DNA of 64,000 nt from Brumimicrobium sp965659845 (GTDB lineage: Bacteria; Bacteroidota; Bacteroidia; Flavobacteriales_D; Crocinitomicaceae). Position 1 is the first letter of the stretch. Each line of letters starts with the position of its first letter. Positions 1 to 9,376 of this stretch are shown piece by piece. The position numbers and the translations under genes are program-made. Under the pieces are notes generated by a model. That model made no database searches and was not told the DNA's origin. It saw only the letters and a program-made list of their open reading frames with translations. Where the stretch lies: the NCBI GenBank assembly GCA_965659845.1, contig CBFHXS010000002.1, positions 23,886-87,885 on the forward strand, given 5' to 3'.

Positions 1-996
1 ACTTTAACCTACGGTCAAGAAAAAGCATTACTAACCGGAAAAATCATTGATCCGAATGGTAAAAATGTCTATCTACAAGGAGTCAAAACTGGAGAGAATG
101 GTAAGCCCAAGCAGATCTATTATGATTCTGCAGCGATAGACGTTAATAATTCATTCATTCTTGAAGCCGACCTTGATTCAACCGTGCAAGTTAGCTTTTA
201 CGACGGTAAAGAATCTGCGCCCCTTCTTCTTTCTCCTGGCGATTCTGTGCACCTAACGCTCAACACTGCAATGTTTGACGAAACACTAATGTATTATGGA
301 AAAGGAGCAGAAAAAAACAATACCATAGCAGCTCTAGCTCTTATCAATGAAGGCTACTCAAAAACAGTTAATGACCTCATCAAAGTTGATCGTACTGATT
401 CGACGCTTATTTTCCAGAAGAACGATGAATTGGATCAAAACTATATTAAGCTCGTAAAGAGTTTTCAAAAAGAAGTACCTGATTTTGCCGCACATGGTTC
501 TGTGTTGATTGAGCGCAAAGAAATGGGTTCTGAAATGCTTAAAAAATATATCCGTGGGAAAATTGAATTCCGGAAGAAGATGGAGCCTTTACTGGGAAAA
601 GAAGCTATTGATTTCACTGGGATAGATTTAGCCGGAAATAAAACATCCTTATCTGATTACAAAGGAAAAATTACAGTTATCGATTTTTGGGCAACTTGGT
701 GTGGACCTTGTAAAGCAGAATTTCCAGCATACAAAGTGCTTGAGGAGAAATATGGAGATGAAATCAATTTTGTGAGCGTTGGTGTATATTGCGAAGAAGA
801 GGCTTGGAAAGAAATGGCAACCAAAGAAGGCTTTTCCCACAACATTTTTCTATCAAAAAAGGATGCTAAGCACATCAAAGACTACGAAGTTAGAACCATT
901 CCTAGGTATCTTGTTCTAAACGAAAACTTCGAATTGATTGATGCAGATGCTCCTCGACCTTCCTCTGGTAAATTAGAGCAGTACTGGATAAAATAA
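1..996 (+). CDS. TlpA-like thiol-disulfide oxidoreductase (5' partial)
   Basis: The frame is open from the first base of the window, so the start lies outside; the GTG at 184 is only an internal codon. The first ~180 codons form a beta-rich region like the N-terminal DUF4369-type domain often fused to Bacteroidota thioredoxins. The C-terminal part (from about nt 600) is a thioredoxin fold with the redox motif WCGPC at 697-711, preceded by the usual TVIDFWAT strand and followed by a cis-Pro segment (TIPRYLVL). The family reduces or forms disulfides in the periplasm, often for cytochrome c maturation or after nutrient stress; which one cannot be told here. Stop TAA at 994-996. The signal peptide or lipobox would be upstream of the window. 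Confidence 0.85.
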   Translation, partial: TLTYGQEKALLTGKIIDPNGKNVYLQGVKTGENGKPKQIYYDSAAIDVNNSFILEADLDSTVQVSFYDGKESAPLLLSPGDSVHLTLNTAMFDETLMYYGKGAEKNNTIAALALINEGYSKTVNDLIKVDRTDSTLIFQKNDELDQNYIKLVKSFQKEVPDFAAHGSVLIERKEMGSEMLKKYIRGKIEFRKKMEPLLGKEAIDFTGIDLAGNKTSLSDYKGKITVIDFWATWCGPCKAEFPAYKVLEEKYGDEINFVSVGVYCEEEAWKEMATKEGFSHNIFLSKKDAKHIKDYEVRTIPRYLVLNENFELIDADAPRPSSGKLEQYWIK

Positions 997-1016
997 GGTA
1001 AACCAATTAATTCCTG

Positions 1017-1024
1017 TACCTTTG
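1017..1024 (+). promoter_or_regulatory. Bacteroidota -7 element TACCTTTG
   Basis: Exact match to the Bacteroidota -7 consensus TAnnTTTG between the TlpA-like stop (996) and the helicase start (1083). No clear -33 TTG is seen at the normal spacing. If used, it gives a leader of about 55 nt that contains the inverted repeat at 1031-1057. Confidence 0.5.
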
Positions 1025-1030
1025 CATTGC

Positions 1031-1057
1031 ATTGTGTTGGCAAACGGCGAACACAAT
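1031..1057 (+). promoter_or_regulatory. Leader hairpin ahead of the DEAD-box helicase
   Basis: Perfect 8-bp inverted repeat, ATTGTGTT (1031-1038) and AACACAAT (1050-1057), around an 11-nt loop. It lies inside the predicted leader, 25 nt upstream of the helicase ATG, and has no T-run, so it is not a simple terminator. A cold- or helicase-responsive leader structure is a reasonable inference, as RNA helicase genes often autoregulate through their leaders. Confidence 0.45.
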
Positions 1058-1082
1058 TCGATAATTAAGTACACATTTATTT

Positions 1083-2339
1083 ATGACATTTAAAGATTTA
1101 AACCTGTCATCAGAGCTAATGAGAGCTTTGGATGATGCAGGTTATACCTCTCCTACCCCAATTCAAGAACAAGCTATTCCAATCGCACTTAAAAACAAAG
1201 ATGTTTTGGGTTGTGCTCAAACTGGTACAGGTAAAACAGCAGCGTTTACGATTCCTATGCTTGAATTGATAGGTAAACAAAAAGCGGAAGACCGCAAACG
1301 AAAAGTAAGAGGACTTATCGTTACACCTACACGAGAGCTAGCTATACAAATCGGAGAGAGCTTCCGAGCATATGGAAAGTATACCAGTTTAAATTGCGTA
1401 GTGATTTTTGGAGGGGTAAAACAAGGAAAACAAACTTCTGCACTGAAGAATGGCGCAGATGTAATTGTTGCCACTCCAGGTCGTTTGCTCGACTTAATGC
1501 AACAAGGATATATTTCATTAAAAGATATAGAACATTTTGTCCTCGACGAAGCAGATAGAATGCTAGACATGGGATTCATCCATGATGTGAAGAAACTGCT
1601 TAAGGTATTGCCTAAGAAAAGGCAGTCTTTATTCTTCTCAGCTACTATGGCACCTGATATTATTAAGCTTTCAAATGAAATTCTATATCAGCCAACGGAA
1701 GTTGCGGTTACTCCAAAATCTTCGACTGCAGAAAAGATAGATCAATGCATCTACTTTGTTGATAAAGGCAATAAGAGGAACCTTCTTTTACATATTCTTG
1801 AGGACCCCAAAATGGATAGTGTTCTCGTATTTACGCGAACCAAACATGGAGCAGATAGAGTTGTGAAGGTCTTAAACAAAAAGAATATCAAAGCAGCGGC
1901 AATTCATGGAAACAAATCCCAAAATGCGCGTCAAAAAGCGCTGGGACAATTCAAGGATAAAACGATTCGCGTGCTTGTTGCCACAGACATCGCAGCAAGA
2001 GGAATTGACATTGATGAACTTTCTTATGTGATCAACTTTGAGCTTCCTAACATTGCAGAAAGCTATGTGCATAGGATAGGTAGAACCGGAAGAGCGGGTG
2101 CTGAAGGAAAGGCAATTGCTTTTTGTGATGCAACAGAAAAACCATATCTAAAGGATATTGAAAAGCTGATCAAGCAGAGGATTACAGTAATCGATGGTCA
2201 TCCATTCCCTCTTGTCGATGTGGATGCAAAAATTCCACCAAAGCAACGTCGACAACCAAGAAAGCCCAGGAATCACAAAAGCGGTGGAAATGGTAACAAG
2301 AAAAAACGTCAGTTTCATAATTCAGAATCGAGAAACTAA
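1083..2339 (+). CDS. rhlE: DEAD-box ATP-dependent RNA helicase, RhlE type
   Basis: 418 residues with the full superfamily 2 motif set in order: Q-motif (PTPIQEQAIP), motif I (AQTGTGKT), Ia (PTRELA), Ib (TPGRLLD), II (DEAD), III (SAT), IV (VLVFTRT), V (ATDIAARGID) and VI (HRIGRTGRAG). The C-terminal tail of about 40 residues is very basic and low in complexity (KQRRQPRKPRNHK...), as in RhlE-like enzymes where it binds RNA. The likely role is unwinding short RNA duplexes in ribosome assembly or RNA decay in the cytoplasm. It is a single gene: its own -7 element lies upstream and a strong terminator follows 18 nt after the stop. RhlE versus another DEAD-box subgroup (for example CshA-like) is judged from the N-terminal motif order and length only. 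Confidence 0.93.
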   Translation: MTFKDLNLSSELMRALDDAGYTSPTPIQEQAIPIALKNKDVLGCAQTGTGKTAAFTIPMLELIGKQKAEDRKRKVRGLIVTPTRELAIQIGESFRAYGKYTSLNCVVIFGGVKQGKQTSALKNGADVIVATPGRLLDLMQQGYISLKDIEHFVLDEADRMLDMGFIHDVKKLLKVLPKKRQSLFFSATMAPDIIKLSNEILYQPTEVAVTPKSSTAEKIDQCIYFVDKGNKRNLLLHILEDPKMDSVLVFTRTKHGADRVVKVLNKKNIKAAAIHGNKSQNARQKALGQFKDKTIRVLVATDIAARGIDIDELSYVINFELPNIAESYVHRIGRTGRAGAEGKAIAFCDATEKPYLKDIEKLIKQRITVIDGHPFPLVDVDAKIPPKQRRQPRKPRNHKSGGNGNKKKRQFHNSESRN

Positions 2340-2356
2340 TCGATTCTTAAACGAAT

Positions 2357-2394
2357 AAAAAAAGCCCAAGCATTCAGCTTGGGCTTTTTGTTTT
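2357..2394. terminator. Bidirectional intrinsic terminator
   Basis: Perfect 11-bp stem AAAGCCCAAGC (2361-2371) / GCTTGGGCTTT (2377-2387) with a 5-nt loop. A-run on the left and T-run on the right let it serve both the helicase (+) and the converging T9SS protein gene (-). Confidence 0.92.
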
Positions 2395-2405
2395 ATGTAA
2401 TTCGC

Positions 2406-5400
2406 TTATTTAATGACGATCTTCATTCGCTCTGAAGTGTTTCCATCCTCTACGTTCACAAAGTAGACTCCGCTCTCAACACTTCCTAAATCGATATAGT
2501 TCACACCATTGATTATCTTACTTTGATACACCGTTTGACCTTGAATATTCACTATCTGAATATCCATTTCAACCTTGGGTTTTTCGTGATAAAGTGCAAT
2601 TTCAAATCGACCATCAGCAGGATTTGGATACATCGCAACAGTATAATCTTCGCTCTCATTCGTAATCAAACTATTATTCGGATCACCTGTTCCATCTCCC
2701 GGGTTGAAATCGGATCTAGGTTTATTAGAGCGTGATGAGTTGTAATCTTGAGCTTTATTCTCTGTAGCCACACAAGTTCCACCAGGAGGTGTTACTCTAA
2801 TCATATAATCCAACCCAGGAAGTGATGTAGGCGTATCTACGGTATTTGGCAAGGCATTTACTGGTATTGCAGTTTGAACAGGTAGCCATTGCCCATCTTG
2901 ATCGGTATAGCGTAAAAGGTCATATGTTGCATACGGAAACCCTTCATAGTTATCCCAAATGATGTCAAAATCTCCATTCCCCAAATCATTCATCACTAAA
3001 TGAATTGTTTTGTGGGGATTAGATAGCGCACTTTCCTGGCCACAGCTTGTTACAGCCGAAATTCTATATCTCCAAGACCTATTTAATGGAGAAGCAACTA
3101 CATCATTGAAAACTGAAATACTCGAATACTGAACCGTATCTATCAACTGAAATTGTCCAGCGGTACTCGTTTCTCTATAAATTCTATAATGATCAATATT
3201 AAATGCATTAGAAGAAGGCTTCTCCCATACAATAAGATTTGTTGTTGTCGAAGTATCTACAGTTACAATACAGATTTCAGGACGTGGAGCTTTAACGGCC
3301 TCAACTGTCCATGTATAGTCTGCAGTACAACCATTGGATTGTTCTATTTCACAAGTATAGACCCCTGGCGCTAAATTATAAATATCTTCACTTGTTGCTC
3401 CATTTGTCCATTCAATGCTTGTAACTGACTCATTAAGTTCAGGGAATACATCAATCTCAATACTTCCAGAGTTTGTTCCACAAATTGACTTAGAGACATC
3501 TCCACTTACTAAAGCTCCTTCTAAAGGATTAAGCTGGTATGACTTTGTTACCTGACAACCTTCAGCATCTGCTACTTGAAGACCGTAGTTTCCAGCTGGA
3601 ACCCCTGACATACTTGGTGCTGTTCCTCCTCCTGAAGACCACTGGTAAAGATAACCACCATTTCCTCCTTGAATCATTACTTGTTGAACTCCACCATCAG
3701 ATTGACCGCAGGTTGGATTTATCCTCGTATATTCCATTTCTATTGGAGAAGGTTGCGTTAAATCAAATGACTGACTCACTGAGCAACCGTTTGCATTTGA
3801 AACTATGGCCACATAATTCCCTGCTGTCAAATTCTGAATTGTAGTTGCAGAGTGTCCCGAAGACCATAATACGTCATACGGCCCATTTGCCCCATTTATG
3901 GAAAGCTCAATACTTCCGTTGTTTGCGCCAAAACATGTAGGATTATTTAGATTGGCTGAAAGGGTGATATCAGAAGACTGAAGATCAGCCTGAGATACGC
4001 TAACACATCCTACCTCATCAACAATATTGTGATAATAGGTGCCAGGAGAAAGTCCAGTTAAATTACTCACTCCTTGGTCACCCGTATTCCAATACTGAGA
4101 ATAATTTCCATTTGGACTATTTATAGTTGCTATAATCTCTCCGTTATTGACTCCACATTGAGAATTTGTAACATTCAGCGTTGAGGATGGATTATCAAAG
4201 ATTGTTACTGGTTTTAAAGCAGTTGAAAAACAACCGTTTGCATCTTCATACTCATAAAGTATATCATCCGTAAAAGGGAACGTCAGAATATTAAGGGAAT
4301 CTAGAGAGATTAAACCTTCACCTGCAGGTATTGTATAATTTGCTATTGTGAATCTCCCACCTGTACCTGTAACATTTACAAACTGATTGAGGTCAACTTC
4401 ATTCTGGTTGATACAAAGTTCTATGTCAGCAGCGACAAAGTTAATGGCCGTTGGTTCAACAATTTCTACATTATAGTTCGCCGTTAAAGTATCGAAACCA
4501 TCCGTATATTGGAATGATATATCTGAAGTACCTAATGCATCTCCTTGAAGTTCAATTGCCCAAACATTTTGAGAATTCTCATTGACCGAAATAGACCCTA
4601 CAGGCACAATCGTTGGATTCGAACTCGAAAAAGAACCATTGACTATTTTTACGTAATCTCCATCTACATCAGTAAACTGAATATTCTTCAATGCATATTT
4701 ATAGCTTCCAAGACAACCACTTTCCACATCAATGTTTGAAATGGAAGGTCTATTATTTGTAAATTGGAAATTACCTGGTCCCGTTCCATTTCCAGTTCCG
4801 ACATGATAGTATACAGCGACTCTGCCAGTACCAACCTGATCTGAAAAAGCGGTTATTAATCCGTCAGCCGTATTCTGCAAGAAAGCTGGATTGTTATCCG
4901 CTGCAACAGCTACTTTGTTTCCATTTGAAGAAACCTCCCACAACTCTGCTCCGCCAGCAAGGTTATTGAAGCCCCCAACATAGGTCGAGTTTCCAAATTG
5001 AGCTACGGCAGGGCCGCTCAAAAGATCAGGATTTGTGAATTGCATTTCAACGACAGTATTATTATACAACCCTACTCGATACATATTGGTGGTAACTCCG
5101 TTATCATGCATAAACATAGCTTCAGGTGAATTAGATTCTTTTTCAATAAGTTTGATCCAAGAACCATCAGGATTTGCACCAATAATGGCAGAGTTGATAA
5201 AACCGTTTCCATTCATTGGTAAGAAATTCAAGGTTACCTGAATTGATGCCTTGTAAATGAAATAGAAATTATTTGCATCGGCACCTCCTACAACTAATGA
5301 GTTATCGCTATGATCAACTACAATATTAGGTAATGATACATCTGGGACGGCTGTTAATGGTGAAGTCGACACGTAACTTTGGCTCGTTAAATTATAAGAA

Positions 5401-5909
5401 TCAACGTTTAACAACCCTGAATTCGTTGAAGCCATAAAAAGTTCGTCTCCTACAACGACAAAATCCATTTTGCTGAAAGAACTAACACTCGAGTTAACGT
5501 TACTCATTAATTGAGTTACGTCCCCACTGGCGTTAATTTCCCATAGGTTGAAATTATCTCCATTTAAATCATCCGTAGTAACCCCAACATATAATTTATC
5601 ATTGGCTACATATGTATCTAATTCCATTGGGTTACCAGAAATAAATTCAAACTGATGCAACAAATTCCAATTTTGAGTTTCAGTATCAAAAGATTTAATA
5701 TACATCATACCTCCAAAATCATCAATATATGAAGAATACCATTCCCCATTTGACATTTGATTGATTTCGGCACGTCTCAAAAACACTCCTTCTCCTGCAA
5801 GTGCAGGTGATGGAACATTTCTCCAACTTACAGATTCCATCTGAGCAAACGTCGATATCGTTAAACTTAGAAATAAAAGTGTCGAGAATATATATTTCAA
5901 GTTTTTCAT
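2406..5909 (-). CDS. Secreted SprB-repeat multidomain protein with T9SS sorting domain
   Basis: About 1167 residues. ATG at 5909 is chosen because it begins a clean signal peptide (MKNLKYIFSTLLFLSLTIST, cleavage after FAQ); 17 extra codons upstream are not signal-like. The N-terminal ~370 residues look like a beta-propeller (repeated ...DKLYVGV..., ...ELFMAS...). From about residue 490 come four or more repeats of the SprB/PKD-like type with the pattern CFGANNGSIELSINGANGPY...WSSG, LTAGNY, GC. A fibronectin III-like region follows (WEKPSSNAFNIDHYRIYRE). The last ~75 residues are a type A T9SS sorting domain (MYPNPADGRFEIAL ... GVYFVNV ... MKIVIK). It is expected to be exported by T9SS and attached to or released from the cell surface, as an adhesin or large surface protein. 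No partner SprF gene is next to it; the only PorP/SprF in the window is at 60.4 kb. Confidence 0.88.
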   Translation of the reverse strand: MKNLKYIFSTLLFLSLTISTFAQMESVSWRNVPSPALAGEGVFLRRAEINQMSNGEWYSSYIDDFGGMMYIKSFDTETQNWNLLHQFEFISGNPMELDTYVANDKLYVGVTTDDLNGDNFNLWEINASGDVTQLMSNVNSSVSSFSKMDFVVVGDELFMASTNSGLLNVDSYNLTSQSYVSTSPLTAVPDVSLPNIVVDHSDNSLVVGGADANNFYFIYKASIQVTLNFLPMNGNGFINSAIIGANPDGSWIKLIEKESNSPEAMFMHDNGVTTNMYRVGLYNNTVVEMQFTNPDLLSGPAVAQFGNSTYVGGFNNLAGGAELWEVSSNGNKVAVAADNNPAFLQNTADGLITAFSDQVGTGRVAVYYHVGTGNGTGPGNFQFTNNRPSISNIDVESGCLGSYKYALKNIQFTDVDGDYVKIVNGSFSSSNPTIVPVGSISVNENSQNVWAIELQGDALGTSDISFQYTDGFDTLTANYNVEIVEPTAINFVAADIELCINQNEVDLNQFVNVTGTGGRFTIANYTIPAGEGLISLDSLNILTFPFTDDILYEYEDANGCFSTALKPVTIFDNPSSTLNVTNSQCGVNNGEIIATINSPNGNYSQYWNTGDQGVSNLTGLSPGTYYHNIVDEVGCVSVSQADLQSSDITLSANLNNPTCFGANNGSIELSINGANGPYDVLWSSGHSATTIQNLTAGNYVAIVSNANGCSVSQSFDLTQPSPIEMEYTRINPTCGQSDGGVQQVMIQGGNGGYLYQWSSGGGTAPSMSGVPAGNYGLQVADAEGCQVTKSYQLNPLEGALVSGDVSKSICGTNSGSIEIDVFPELNESVTSIEWTNGATSEDIYNLAPGVYTCEIEQSNGCTADYTWTVEAVKAPRPEICIVTVDTSTTTNLIVWEKPSSNAFNIDHYRIYRETSTAGQFQLIDTVQYSSISVFNDVVASPLNRSWRYRISAVTSCGQESALSNPHKTIHLVMNDLGNGDFDIIWDNYEGFPYATYDLLRYTDQDGQWLPVQTAIPVNALPNTVDTPTSLPGLDYMIRVTPPGGTCVATENKAQDYNSSRSNKPRSDFNPGDGTGDPNNSLITNESEDYTVAMYPNPADGRFEIALYHEKPKVEMDIQIVNIQGQTVYQSKIINGVNYIDLGSVESGVYFVNVEDGNTSERMKIVIK

Positions 5910-5934
5910 AGTAGAAATCAAGGTTATTTTTTTG

Positions 5935-5942
5935 TAAATATA
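5935..5942 (-). promoter_or_regulatory. Variant -7 element TATATTTA
   Basis: On the minus strand TATATTTA (TAnnTTTA, one base from consensus) sits 25 nt upstream of ATG 5909. The same octamer precedes the small lipoprotein at 12309 and the ABC ATPase at 22183, which supports it as a working variant. Confidence 0.35.
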
Positions 5943-5983
5943 ATAGTTTAATAGCAGCAAAAAAGATCTTTACAATTGTAATA

Positions 5984-8900
5984 TTGAGCTTGTTAAAGAC
6001 TTCTTCTTTAATCCAAGACGAAAATTTAGTACATTCGTTGGCTGTAGTGTTTAAAATTCTTTTTCATATCGCCCTGTCACTCGTTTTTTCGAGTATTTGC
6101 TCCGGTCAGATAACCCATTTAAACGGTTATTTCCCAGTAAATAATTATACGAATGATGACTTTAATTCGCCACCACAAATATGGACGGGTGAACAAACTG
6201 ATCAGGGGATATTTGTGTTTGGTAATGATAAGAATATCATCAGCTTCAATGGGAATAAATGGTCGTTTATTCCTTTAGATACAACGAAGTCTAAAATCCC
6301 TAAAAAAAGCATAAAAGAGAAAACTGTCTACAAGATCTTTAAAGCCTCTAATGGAATTATCTATGTAGCAAGAGAGAACTCTATAGGCACACTAGAGTAC
6401 GATAATAAAGGCCGGCTTTCATTAGTGCCTTTTCATTACGACAGTACGTTGGTAGATATCTGGTACATCCATGAATCAGCGGATCGATCTATTCTTTTTA
6501 CTTCGAATGACAGAGTATTAAAATACCTTCCTGATTCAGATTCAATCATCACCATTCTCTCTAAGGAGCAACTTAACAATGGGGAAATTAATTCAAGTGT
6601 TCAATTTGAGAACAAATTAATGCTGGGTGTTTCTTTTAATTCGGAAAAAGATGAAAGAAAAGGTCAGTTTTTTGTTCTCGATTTCATTAATGAAGGTTCC
6701 ATTTTACCCATAAATGTAACAACGGAAAGAAGTAGTTATCAATTTCGATCATCATATACAGCAAATGATACCAGTTTCTTTGTAGATTACAGAGGCAGTG
6801 TTTATTTTCTAAATAAAAAGACAAACACCCTTGAAAAGAGTTTTCAGCTAAAACGAAACGGACAGAATCCAGAAATCCGAGCTAATTCATTAGTGAAGCA
6901 TGGAGGTTATCTTTGGGTTGCGACCGCAAATCATGGAGTAGAGATTTATGACCTTAATGGAAATAACATTCGCGAATTCGGTGAAGTTGAAGGGCTTCAA
7001 GACCTGAATGTTTTTAGTTTGTTTTTTGATAAAGACGATAACCTGTGGCTAAACTTGGACAACGGGATTGCTAACATTGAATTTTCTTCACCAACCGCTT
7101 CATGGGATCGAAACCAAGGATTGGAAGGTGCTGCAGAAGCCTTGATCTTTCAGGAAAATAATATATTGATAGCAACCAGGGGTCCAGGCATATTAAATTC
7201 GTACTCTGCATCGAATAGACTATTGTTCAAAAATACCCGAGTTATATCTCAAGCTTGTTTCGATATCAAAGCTTTTGTTACAGACTTCGGGGAAAGAACA
7301 TTAATCGTTGGATACAATGGGATCTATGAGATAAAAAGCCTAGATAGTCAATCTCTCCCAATAGGTAATAATCTATATGCCTGGGAGTTATTTCATTCCC
7401 CCTATAATAAGAATGAAGTATTCATCGGTGGAGAAGGATTTCTAGGTAAAATAACTCTTAATGAGAGAGGTTGGGACTATAAAGAAATAAAGAGGTTTGA
7501 TGGTACAACGATTAGAAAATTTGAATTCTTCAACAATAAAGTTTACTTCAGTGTTTCTGGTAAAGGTGTATACACTCTGAATAAGGATGGAGATCTACAA
7601 AAACTACCTATACAGAAAGGTATTAATACGGATAAGTCTAATTTCTACCTTACAGAATTCAAAGGAAGACTATTAGCAGGATATAACTTTGGCCTCTTAG
7701 AAGTAAGAAACGATTCATTAACCAAGTTAAAAGTAAAGGGTATATATTATGACCACAAGCAAGATGTTATTTTCCATCGTTTGTTTAAGCACCCTGTCAA
7801 AGATGAGTTGTGGGCGGTTGTTTTTGATGAAAAAAACAAAGAGAATTCGCAAAAAGAAATAGGCTATTTTCAAGATATAAATGGAGTTCTTGTCTGGAAA
7901 AACCTCAACAACAATAGTCTGGAAACAGGAGTAGTTAATGATATTCAATACCGAAATGGGCTTTTATATTTTGCAACCGGAAAAGGTCTCCTAGTGTTTG
8001 ATCGTAAGAAGCTAGCAAAGATTAAGGATCCATGGAAAGTATATATCTCTAATATTCAAATAAGTGATAGTTTAGTCCTCTATAACCCTGAATTTGCTCA
8101 TTCATTAGACAAAATACCTTATGGAAGATCTATTCGATTTTATTTTGCTGGTAACAGTTTTTCGAATAATGGTCAAATCGAATATCGCACTCGAATTGCT
8201 GAACTTTCTAAAGACTGGTCAAAATATGAACCCACAAATTTTAAAAATCTAGACAACCTCCCTTACGGGTCTTATACCCTAGAAGTGCAAGGCAAGAACT
8301 ACCATAATGCTGAAAGTGAGGTTTACAGTTACTCATTCTCAATTCTTCCTCCCTGGTACTTTACTTGGTGGGCCTATTTGATCTATTTTATTCTTTTTGT
8401 ACTGATCATCATTATTACAACGAGAATAAGTATTTACCGGGTAAAACAAAAGAATAAACAGTTAGAAGAAACGGTTCAGAAAAGAACGAAAGAGATCGCT
8501 GAGCAAAATACATTGCTTGAGGATCAAAAGAATCAAATTGCCGCTAAAAATGAGGACATCTTGGATAGTATCAAATACGCCAAACGTATTCAAAACACCA
8601 TTCTACCGTCTGAAAAGTTGCTTTCGAGCCATTTCAAAGAGCACTTTGTTTTTTATCGACCTAAAGATATTGTTTCCGGAGATTTTTACTGGATGCGTGA
8701 AGTAGGAGACAAAGTGGTTTGGTCTGCTGTCGACTGCACAGGTCATGGTGTCCCAGGGGCCTTTGTAAGTATTGTTGGCAATAATGGATTGGTTAGAACC
8801 GTCAATGAGTTTAAATTGCAACAACCGAATCTAATACTTGACAAATTAAGGGAACTGGTTGTTGAAGCATTTAAGGCTCAAGGCGAAAGAGATGTCAAGG

Positions 8901-9301
8901 ACGGTATGGATCTAGCGCTAGTTTCACTTGACCATAAAACCAACAAACTTATGTATTCTGGAGCGAACAATCCATTATTGATCATACGAGGAAAAAAGAT
9001 CATTGAAGTTAAAGCTGACAAACAACCCATTGGAGACTTTGAAAGATCTTTCCCTTTTACAAATCATGAGATACAATTGGAGAAAGATGATTGTATTTAT
9101 ATTTTCTCAGATGGATATGTCGATCAATTTGGTGGAAAAAAGGGTAAAAAACTTAAGTCTCGACCTTTCAGAGCATTACTATTAAAAATCAGCCATTTAC
9201 CAATGAATGAACAACTTTCCGCATTGAGTTTGCACTTTGATGAGTGGAAAGGAGACTTCGAACAACTTGATGATGTTTGTGTATTTGGCGTGAGAGTATA
9301 A
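5984..9301 (+). CDS. Sensor-type SpoIIE/PP2C phosphatase with propeller and Y_Y_Y domains
   Basis: About 1105 residues. No ATG is available near the N-terminus; TTG 5984 gives a hydrophobic leader (VVFKILFHIALSLVFSSIC), though other TTG/GTG codons just downstream are possible. Residues ~45-700 are beta-propeller repeats of the two-component regulator type (GYLWVATANHGVEIYD, DDNLWLNLDNGIANIE). A Y_Y_Y domain follows (~705-788), one membrane helix (~790-817), a coiled coil (~820-880), then a SpoIIE-type PP2C phosphatase. Its metal-binding motifs are visible: SGDFYW, VDCTGHGVPGAF, DGMDLALV, SDGYVDQFGG, DDVCVFGV. The usual histidine kinase of hybrid systems is replaced by a phosphatase, so the output is probably a Ser/Thr phosphatase acting on an anti-sigma-antagonist or other phosphoprotein. 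No such partner gene is adjacent. Divergent from the T9SS protein gene with 74 bp between. Confidence 0.88.
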   Translation: MSLLKTSSLIQDENLVHSLAVVFKILFHIALSLVFSSICSGQITHLNGYFPVNNYTNDDFNSPPQIWTGEQTDQGIFVFGNDKNIISFNGNKWSFIPLDTTKSKIPKKSIKEKTVYKIFKASNGIIYVARENSIGTLEYDNKGRLSLVPFHYDSTLVDIWYIHESADRSILFTSNDRVLKYLPDSDSIITILSKEQLNNGEINSSVQFENKLMLGVSFNSEKDERKGQFFVLDFINEGSILPINVTTERSSYQFRSSYTANDTSFFVDYRGSVYFLNKKTNTLEKSFQLKRNGQNPEIRANSLVKHGGYLWVATANHGVEIYDLNGNNIREFGEVEGLQDLNVFSLFFDKDDNLWLNLDNGIANIEFSSPTASWDRNQGLEGAAEALIFQENNILIATRGPGILNSYSASNRLLFKNTRVISQACFDIKAFVTDFGERTLIVGYNGIYEIKSLDSQSLPIGNNLYAWELFHSPYNKNEVFIGGEGFLGKITLNERGWDYKEIKRFDGTTIRKFEFFNNKVYFSVSGKGVYTLNKDGDLQKLPIQKGINTDKSNFYLTEFKGRLLAGYNFGLLEVRNDSLTKLKVKGIYYDHKQDVIFHRLFKHPVKDELWAVVFDEKNKENSQKEIGYFQDINGVLVWKNLNNNSLETGVVNDIQYRNGLLYFATGKGLLVFDRKKLAKIKDPWKVYISNIQISDSLVLYNPEFAHSLDKIPYGRSIRFYFAGNSFSNNGQIEYRTRIAELSKDWSKYEPTNFKNLDNLPYGSYTLEVQGKNYHNAESEVYSYSFSILPPWYFTWWAYLIYFILFVLIIIITTRISIYRVKQKNKQLEETVQKRTKEIAEQNTLLEDQKNQIAAKNEDILDSIKYAKRIQNTILPSEKLLSSHFKEHFVFYRPKDIVSGDFYWMREVGDKVVWSAVDCTGHGVPGAFVSIVGNNGLVRTVNEFKLQQPNLILDKLRELVVEAFKAQGERDVKDGMDLALVSLDHKTNKLMYSGANNPLLIIRGKKIIEVKADKQPIGDFERSFPFTNHEIQLEKDDCIYIFSDGYVDQFGGKKGKKLKSRPFRALLLKISHLPMNEQLSALSLHFDEWKGDFEQLDDVCVFGVRV

Positions 9302-9347
9302 CTTTTTAAAAAGTTGACCCCCCAATTATTTCTTCTGCTTCCGTTCT

Positions 9348-9355
9348 TACTTTTG
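9348..9355 (+). promoter_or_regulatory. -7 element TACTTTTG
   Basis: Exact TAnnTTTG match 21 nt upstream of the lipoprotein ATG at 9377. A TTG at 9314-9316 is farther away than the normal -33 spacing. Confidence 0.55.
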
Positions 9356-9376
9356 AAACCATAAAAATTTGAAAAT

